Both the position numbers and the translations under genes were made by a program. Under the pieces are notes generated by a model. That model had not been told where the DNA came from. It made no database searches and saw only the letters and a list, made by a program, of their open reading frames with translations. From contig CACVBU010000681.1 of assembly GCA_902728285.1 (NCBI GenBank), positions 1,190,046 through 1,254,045 on the forward strand: a stretch of DNA of 64,000 nt, given 5' to 3'. This document shows, piece by piece, positions 57,060-64,000 of this stretch (the stretch's first letter is position 1; every line of letters starts with the position of its first letter). This DNA comes from Clytia hemisphaerica (taxonomy: Eukaryota; Cnidaria; Hydrozoa; Leptothecata; Clytiidae).

Positions 57060-57991
57060 ATGCTGTACAGTTTATACAAGAAATGTTTTTGAGAAATCAC
57101 ATCGAGTTTCTTGTTTTGCAGATACTATTTCCCTCTTCACTTTTGTAAGATAGGGAGTTTCCTGTGTAGTAAGCATGTCATCATCGTCCATTCGTGCCGT
57201 GTGTATAAGAGAAATACACCCGTTGGAAAGATGCTCTCCTGGAGGATGATCAAACAGGTCAAAGTAAAGCGATTTCGTGGGGGTTTTGGTGATTTTGAAT
57301 TTTTAAGACCCAGTATAAAATAACAAAAGAACCAAAAGCACTTTGCTAACAGCCCACTACAATGATAACTTCAAATCAACAACAATATTTCATTTACTTT
57401 CTGACCTATGTAAACTAATATCTTTCCCCGTAACATTACCCACTCAATTCTGCCGCCAAGAGGTCTATTGAAGACATAATCATCACGTATTCAAATATCT
57501 TATATTATCTTTAAATAATGTCCAAAAATACTTATTCATTCCTACAATAATAACTTACAAAAGGTAGAAAAGAATTATCTAGAAATTGGAGGTACAAAAA
57601 AGTGCTCAGAAATAACCTTGCAACCATTTCAATGAGTATCGCGAAATATATTTTGATAGTTTAGTTCGATGGTAATTTATAGTAGAAATATGATCTCCAT
57701 TTCTCAAATGTCTTCATCGGAGGTATTTATTTACTAAAAGATATCATTTGAAACAACATTTGATCGTACCAGATGTATAACATTGCATAAGAGACTTGAG
57801 ACCAATTGACACTTGAGAAATTGCAGTCTTTAGAAGACGCATGCGCAAAAGACACCTCACGTGCTTTAAATGTGACGGCAGGGCTCTGGAACTTTCTCAA
57901 GAGTATTCGTGAAATCATTTGCAAGATTATTTCGCAAAAATTACAATAATATCTAAAAAACAATTCTACAAAAAATATCAAATAGAAAAAT
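57060..57991. other. intergenic, no feature seen
   Basis: Short frames on both strands, none convincing. Confidence 0.4.
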
Positions 57992-58005
57992 ATTGTTCAT
58001 CTAAT

Positions 58006-58638
58006 GAACAAAAACAAAAAAAAAAAAACAAAAACCGTAAAATTTAGAAACAGGTTTAACAACTATAAATCTTGTTTCCGGAAATGCAGTTCAGGTGAAA
58101 CAGCGCCTCAAATGTCATTTCACTCTCATTTTTGTCAGGAGGGTCATAATGGTATGGAGGACTGGGATTTTACACTAATCGATCAATCCCAGAATGAACA
58201 GAGTCTTCGGGTACGCGAAGATTTCTGGATTAACAAACTCCAGACCTTTGAGCCTCAGGGCTTGAATGAGAGGGAAGTGATGATCGATTATGGCTAGGTT
58301 TTTTCCCTTTCTTTGTTTAGTTCTTTTTGTCTTCTTGTCAGGCGGGAATTTAACTTTTGAGAAAAAACTTCTTTACTTTATCATATTTTATTACCCTATT
58401 TATTCTCCCGAGCTTAATTTATTTTCGTTAATTACAATTATACATTACACCGGCATTTTAACGCCTTTTTATCTTTTATTCTCAGATGAACTTTTTAATT
58501 GTCAATAGACCTATAATTTTTTTTCCCTTGTGTATATAGAATTAGTATATAAACCTTGTCAAATAAATCCATTTTTATGTTGAAAAAGGCCAGTTGGCCG
58601 AAATATTCATAGAAAAATGATGTGTTATCTCTGACTAC
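58006..58638 (+). mobile_element. 5'-truncated Penelope-like retroelement
   Basis: 633 bp flanked by a 14-bp duplication ATTGTTCATCTAAT (57,992-58,005 and 58,639-58,652). Holds only the end of the open frame and the 3' UTR. The UTR end reads TTGAAAAAGGCCAGTTGGCC then GAAATATTC (58,580-58,608), a stem-loop motif I associate with Penelope-like 3' ends. Confidence 0.8.
58040..58297 (+). pseudogene. GIY-YIG endonuclease C-terminal fragment
   Basis: Reads RNRFNNYKSCFRK, MSFHSHFCQEGHNGMEDWDF, then LRVREDFWINKLQTFEPQGL and NER, ending in TAG at 58,295. This is the C-terminal part of the GIY-YIG domain that follows the reverse transcriptase in Penelope-like elements. The RT and the catalytic GIY/YIG segment are missing, so the fragment is not functional. 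Confidence 0.78.
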
Positions 58639-58864
58639 ATTGTTCATCTAATTATGTGCACCCAAAAACAGAACAGAAAAAGATATATCTATATCATCCA
58701 AGAAATTAGTTGTTTTGTTCAAAACATATTAACAGGAAAAGCGATCAAATGCTATTCAACCGCGACCAAATGACCTTTTTGTTGGTTTGAAGGCTCACAA
58801 AAGCGTCCGAAGTGAGTCCTCTGAAATGTCATTCTAAACGAAACCGACGAACACGAAGGGTAAT

Positions 58865-61800
58865 TTATTCTTCTTTCTTGAGGAAATTAGAAGGCACCCA
58901 TCCCTCTTGGGTTCCACACTTCGCCAGCCACCATCCACCATCGTCTTTCTCTAACACGAACACTTTTTGTCCTTTCTTAAAACTCAACATTCCCTCATCG
59001 GGGTCTTTATAGTCACTGAGCGTGATGTACGAATCTCCCGCCTCTTCTTGTTGTTGTTGTGGGGCGGGCGCAGGCGTTCCACCCTCTTCTGCAATTTCAC
59101 CCAGAAATGTAGAGGGCGCCCACCCTTCTTCGTCTCCGATTTTAACGAACCACCAACCAGCAGGATCTTTCTCCAGCACCTCAACAATCTGACCTGGTTC
59201 GAAGGATATCCCCGTCTCCTCGGTCGCTTTGTATCCGCCCAATGTCTTGTACTTTTGGCCATCTACCAAATCCTTATCGTCAATAATATCATGACCACGA
59301 TGTCGTTGAACGATATGAGACGGTACCCAGCCCTCTTCCTTCCCGACCTTTACGAACCACCAACCGTTTGGTGACTTTTCAACAACCTCTACTTCCTGAC
59401 CTTTTGAGAACGTCAGTTTCCCATCCGTACCTTTGAAAGCCTCGTTAGCATAGTAAATGATGTCGTCATCAGCGGCTACCATTTTGGAAATATTGTTCAT
59501 GTTAATGACTTTTTTAGCAGCTGAAGCCATTCGTAAACTTTTCTTCTTTTGTAAGATTTGCTTCTCGTTTTGTGCTTTGCGCTGCAAAAAAATAGGAATT
59601 AGAAATTAAAACCAACCGTGATAAAAGCGAGAAGTTCTAAGTCGGAGGCGACCTGAAGGCTTCTCTTTCGATAGCTATCTACCCGAAGGTAGGGGAGGGC
59701 GCCACTCTTTCTCCCTAGATTGCTCCACTTACCCTTGATCCTTCTCTTAATTGCTGAGCATCAAGCAGAGAGGCATCAAGTACCATTTTGGGAATCTTTG
59801 GTATGACCCGGCTGGGGGTTGAACCTACAACCTTGCGAACCATAGCCGGATGCTCTACCACTGCACTACGGTCGCTACTGGTCGAACTTAAAGGTACAGT
59901 AATTGAAAGATTTATCGAATCAATCAAAAACATGAAAGACTTGTGAATTGGAAAGGATTTTCAAAAGTGAGTTCTATGTGGGAATCCATTTTTTCGAACG
60001 TTAGTGGAAAACCCACCGGTCCACGAATATAAGAATACACGAAGGCTTAGAACCAAAAGTTTAGAAGGCCGCAAATAAAGAAAACTTACACGAATCGTTT
60101 TCTTTCTTGGTGCAGTTTCGAATGCTGGAAGAACAAATTAATGAAAAATATCAGAACATTGTACATAAGAACTGTGGTATGGATTACTGGATGATTAAGA
60201 ATAGAGATTTGCCAACGATACATTCTTGCATAGTCTTACTCATTTTAGTTAATCAAGCTCTCAATTATTAGCTCTCGCTAACTGGGAAAATTTGAATGTG
60301 AAGATGTGAGATAGAATTAAACTGAATTGAATGTCAATGCAATGCGATCAATGCGTCAGCAATTACGTCATTTTTCAAAAAGCCTTCAGCGAGAACTTTT
60401 ATTGGCTTCATTTTCAAATATAGGTTGTAATGTTTTTCTAAACGAGCATAAAAAATGCTTTAGAACGGTATATAACATGGCATACTTTGGAGAAAAAAAT
60501 TCATTTTAGCCTGGGAACCAGTTCTGTTCTGTAAAATACACAAACAGGTGCCAATTTTTTGGGTCTGAGATTTAAATCCATTTTTTGGCTCCTAAACTAC
60601 AAATGTGCAAAGTCTCATGCTTGTACGCCTTTGTGCACAATTTTTACACAATTAGACCGTAAATGAAAAAAAGCAAGAAAGATTTGATGCCAGCAAATGG
60701 AACTCACATTTCTTGGCACCAGTGGATGATTCTTCCTTCTTGGCATCATCGAGAACAGTTTTCATAAGGTCTCCTTGAGCGTTCTTTGGTATCTTCTTCA
60801 GATGGTTCAGTGGAACATAACCTTGCTTCGAATTCGATAACCTAATGTCAACAGAAGAGGGAAAGTTCACACAACGTTGCTTCAACGTCCATTTAACGTT
60901 TATATCATATTTTAGCTCGGTATGAGCAATATAAATCCAAGAACTTTAAGAAATGAATCTACAGAAGTGGGGATATCTTTTTCCTGTGAGGGGTTTCCTA
61001 TAAAACAATCTAAATTTGTAAGTTCAATTAGAACGGACCAAAAAAAAATTCAATACACAGTTTTTGAATTAGCTTTGAATTTGATTCTGTGTAATTTGCA
61101 CGAAAAATATCAACTTTTAAACAAAAAACACACTTGGAATCAAAATTTCAGTAAGCAGCCGCATGAAGAGGCAGAAAGAAAGAATCTGACAACTGCATTG
61201 CATTGAGATACTTACGTGACTTTCCACCAACCATCAGAACATTTGGCCAAGATGTCGACCACATCCCCTACTTCTAGATTCAATTCGTCCGGCATGCTAG
61301 ATTTGAACGGTTTCGTACAAATGTGACGTCCCTCTAATAAAGCAAAAATTCGATTTTTGAAGTTTCACATCAAAAGCATAAGCCCCAAAGAACATAACAT
61401 GTTTTGAGTATGAGCTTAAAATCGGATCTGATAACAAAGAGTTGATTTTTATATAGCGCTGCAGATCTTCCCAAAAACAGGCGGCAATATTGCACCAACC
61501 AAATGCTCTTAGTTTGAATCAAACACAAAAAGAAAATATGAAATAATTCAATGGTCCAAAGATTACCTCTATCGATCTTAAAAGTTAGATAAATTATATT
61601 CAAGAAAATGAGCTTTAGAATAGTAAGAAATATACCTCTCCCTTGGACATCGATCTCCTCAACTTCTCCCGAAGAGCTGCCTTCAAGAGGTTCCAGATAA
61701 GAGGAGGGCGCCCACCCCTGTTCATCCTCTATACAAACAAACCACCACCCATTCTCATGTTTCTCAATCACTTCTACTGTATCACCAGCTGCTAAAGAAA

Positions 61801-64000
61801 CCTAGAAGACAGAGAGGGCGGAAGGGTGGTTGAAGAATGTTCCTGTTTCAAGGAAAACATCCGTATACCTTTTGAGAGGCTGAAGAAAGTTTTTCCGATT
61901 CTTGCGCAATGCTGCTTCAACATCCATCTAACGTTGTATATGGAGTTATGAAATCTACCGTCAATCGTGATTCTTTTCTTAAATGCGGGATAAATTTCAA
62001 AGCCTCTAGACCAAATTAATTAGTGATCTTCGATTTTTGAAAGTCACAACATGATTGTCTATTGTTTGTGGCAGAATGTTGCCCAATGAAAGTAACCCAA
62101 TTGACGTCAAAAGACATTGTTTTGACATTTTTTTCCAGTTTGTCAGAATGAATAGATGAGAGTGAAAGTATACCTGGTTCCTCTGTTTACTTTTGAAGTT
62201 GGTAAGTACGATATATTGTTCGAGAAGCACTGGATCAGAGATGGAGTCTGCAGTCTTTTCTTTCTTCTCCTTCTTCTCTCCACCACTGAGATGAGTTGAA
62301 AAGAAAAATTATTCGAATCTGATTGGCTTAGAGGAACGCGATTAATCGTTAATTGCGCTATTACTACTTTTTGCACTCTACGGCGGGGGGGGGACACTTT
62401 TGCCCTTTTGTTCCTTTTACCCCCCCCCCCCCCCCGCCCCTCCAAGTGTAACAATACAGGGACTTTTTCACTTTAAAGATAAAGAAATTGCAATTTCTTC
62501 TAAATAAAAACAAAGAGAAATCACACTACAATGTCTAGTCTTCTTTTTAGACAAAAGAACAATAAAGAGGTTTTCGAATCGAATGTTTACAAAAATATGA
62601 AAAAATATTTTTACAAACAGCAATCACTCAATAGTATGCTTTTATCGTGCAATTAACGTTGAGTCACTCGTAACAGGACTCCTTTGTTACTCGTGATTAA
62701 TCGTTAATTGCACTCCAAACCATATACGATTACTATCCTAGTACTAATCAGCATAGTTTCTAAAAATCTAGGTTTCACCATCATTTTGCTTTTCTCATCC
62801 CAACAATAGGTATCATAAGTCAGTCTGTTGTCGATATCCCCCATTTAATTTCGTCACCCGTCGTTGAAAAGGTCAGAATCACCGATTGAAACTATAGCTC
62901 TTTGATTTGCAGGCAAGGAAGAATGAATCTCATTTCAATCATTGATTCCCTTAAGGACGTTTGATGAACCTCTTTTTGACGTTTTGACATAGGATAACAC
63001 TAAACATGAAGGAAAATTTTACCTCAAGAGATTTTTGACATCTTCTTCATTCGCGTGGAGAAAGTCAAGAACCAATTTACATTGTGAAATCTTGGCTGGA
63101 AGTTTCACCAATTTCTATGAGAAAGAAAGATGCAAGATCAATCCAATATTTCCAAGCAGGTGCAAAAACTCGCAAAAACGTTGATCTGAAACTTTAGCTT
63201 TATGCAGCCCATGGACTTTTTAAGTTTCGCGTTAACTGGTAAACGTCAAGGATAAAATCAATTGCATATCTCAAAAATTCCAAAATCCTTTAAAAAAAAC
63301 TAAAATATTGATTTGCCCAAGGTCATAATATCATGTAAATAGTACCTTAAGACTCATAGAAAGGGGTCTGGATCGAGTAACCTTACCTCTAAATACTCGT
63401 TAAGGGCGTCTTTTCTCTTCAATGCCACTTCGCGAACATTACTTCGACCGAACAACACTTTTCCTAGAAAAGTTGAACAATTCATTGTGAGATTAGGTGA
63501 TGCAAAACTCGCTTTATGAAAATAAAAATTTGATCAAATCTCGAGAGTTGGAAGTGCTATTCTTCTTTACATGAAACAAGTCCACGTTTGAAAATTATTG
63601 ATCTTTTTTTTTTTTGGGATATAGTAGCTTAACAATCAGATATAACATTCGTCTAGCCAATTTCCTTAATGTAGCGTGATTTAGGGGGAAAATAATACAC
63701 ATTTAGAAGCTTTCGACAAAATTAGCACTTTATGATCAATTTCGGACCGAAATATAGTAAAACTTGCACCTAAATTATTTAATGAGGATAACACTATGAA
63801 CAAATAGTAGGAAGGGATTTATCAACAAGATTTGGTTGTTCTTTTCCTGAGGTATAATCGACATCATGGGATATTTTCTGTAAACAGCATGCTTTTTGTA
63901 AAGCTACATAGTACGTCTGATGGACATTTTGTGGTGATTGATATTCATACCTGGCAAGAAAGGGATAACTCTGGCTGTCGGGTTGTGAACACCAGCTTCC
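58865..64000 (-). CDS. SH3PXD2: Tks-type PX/SH3 scaffold (SH3PXD2-like), 5' part beyond window
   Basis: Nine exons visible, all in phase: 64000-63951 (partial), 63463-63387, 63114-63023, 62285-62174, 61801-61636, 61333-61216, 60841-60708, 60124-60090, 59581-58865. Tks/p47phox-type adaptors bind phosphoinositides through PX and assemble NADPH oxidase or podosome/invadopodium proteins through SH3 domains. The PX half is present (VIPFLPG, GRSNVREVALKRKDALNEYL, LPAKISQC). Five SH3 domains follow: LLEQYIVLTNFKSK...GWAPSSYLEPL; HICTKPFKSSMPDE...GYVPLNHLKK; and three in the last exon (YYANEAFKGTDGK..., YKTLGGYKATEETG..., YITLSDYKDPDEG...GWVPSNFLKKEE). Five SH3 domains resemble vertebrate Tks5 rather than Tks4. 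The long C-tail seen in vertebrates is absent: the protein stops five residues after the last SH3. AATAAA (58,869-58,864, minus) overlaps the stop codon. Confidence 0.92.
59640..59885 (-). repeat. tRNA-derived SINE in the last Tks intron
   Basis: Minus-strand head GCGACCGTAGTGCAGTGGTA, then AGAGCATCCGG and GGTTCAACCCC give clear A and B boxes of a tRNA-type polymerase III promoter. Anticodon and acceptor stems do not pair, so it is not a working tRNA. The body continues AAAATGGTACTTGATGCC and GCTTGATGCTCAGCA. The 3' border is uncertain. Confidence 0.7.
62382..62446. repeat. poly-G / poly-C pair, 65 bp
   Basis: GGCGGGGGGGGGACAC and a C run ending CGCCCC enclose about 30 bp. Could be a remnant of the poly-G MITE family, but no flanking duplication was found. 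In a Tks intron. Confidence 0.35.

Noticed and set aside
58967-59374. 135-codon plus-strand frame opposite the SH3 exon
   Set aside because: Antisense shadow of three SH3 domains; the minus frame has clear domain matches.
59803-59885. Functional tRNA gene
   Set aside because: A and B boxes are good, but the acceptor and anticodon stems do not pair and the sequence continues into a SINE-like body.

Overview
This window is AT-rich nuclear DNA from an invertebrate animal. Genes are split by many short GT-AG introns, and intergenic DNA and introns are crowded with terminal-inverted-repeat elements. Gene content (Quaking-type STAR protein, SLC35F sugar-transporter-like protein, two PPT2-type thioesterases, a Tks/SH3PXD2 scaffold) and the repeat types (poly-G-ended MITEs, GIY-YIG Penelope-like fragment, IS3-like integrase transposon) fit a cnidarian best, but the species cannot be fixed from sequence alone. 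No bacterial, CRISPR or viral system is present.

Layout. 0.3-0.5 kb: small mariner/pogo-type MITE. 0.93-4.74 kb (minus): almost full-length but broken APE-type LINE with a 10-bp target duplication, a 2A-like peptide ahead of its endonuclease and a 3' hairpin. 7.6-14.7 kb (plus): Quaking/STAR RNA-binding gene, seven coding exons, 4-kb first intron full of MITEs, and an alternative C-terminus. 14.8-21.8 kb: intergenic, with foldback and MITE elements. 21.8-25.4 kb (minus): SLC35F1/2-like transporter, six exons, N-terminal exon not found. 26.5-31.3 kb: a 2.4-kb unit in two nearly identical tandem copies, itself built of three MITE types. 31.3-37.8 kb: no convincing gene; MITEs and a strong hairpin. 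37,775-46,690: complete 8.9-kb DNA transposon with 355-bp inverted repeats that read identical and a 6-bp target duplication. It carries two convergent intron-containing genes: a RING-like zinc protein (plus) and an IS3-like DDE integrase (minus). 47.0-51.0 kb (plus) and 55.6-51.6 kb (minus): two full PPT2-like genes, tail to tail. 58.0-58.6 kb: 5'-truncated Penelope-like element. 64.0-58.9 kb (minus): Tks-type scaffold with part of a PX domain and five SH3 domains, running off the right edge.

The host genes are not an operon or pathway; they are independent loci. The notable systems are mobile: the two-gene transposon, which looks intact and recently inserted about 340 bp upstream of a PPT2 start codon, and a family of poly-G/poly-C-ended elements with 8-bp target duplications found at least seven times. 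All exon joins were made by eye from splice sites, reading phase and remembered family sequences; no alignment or database search was run.
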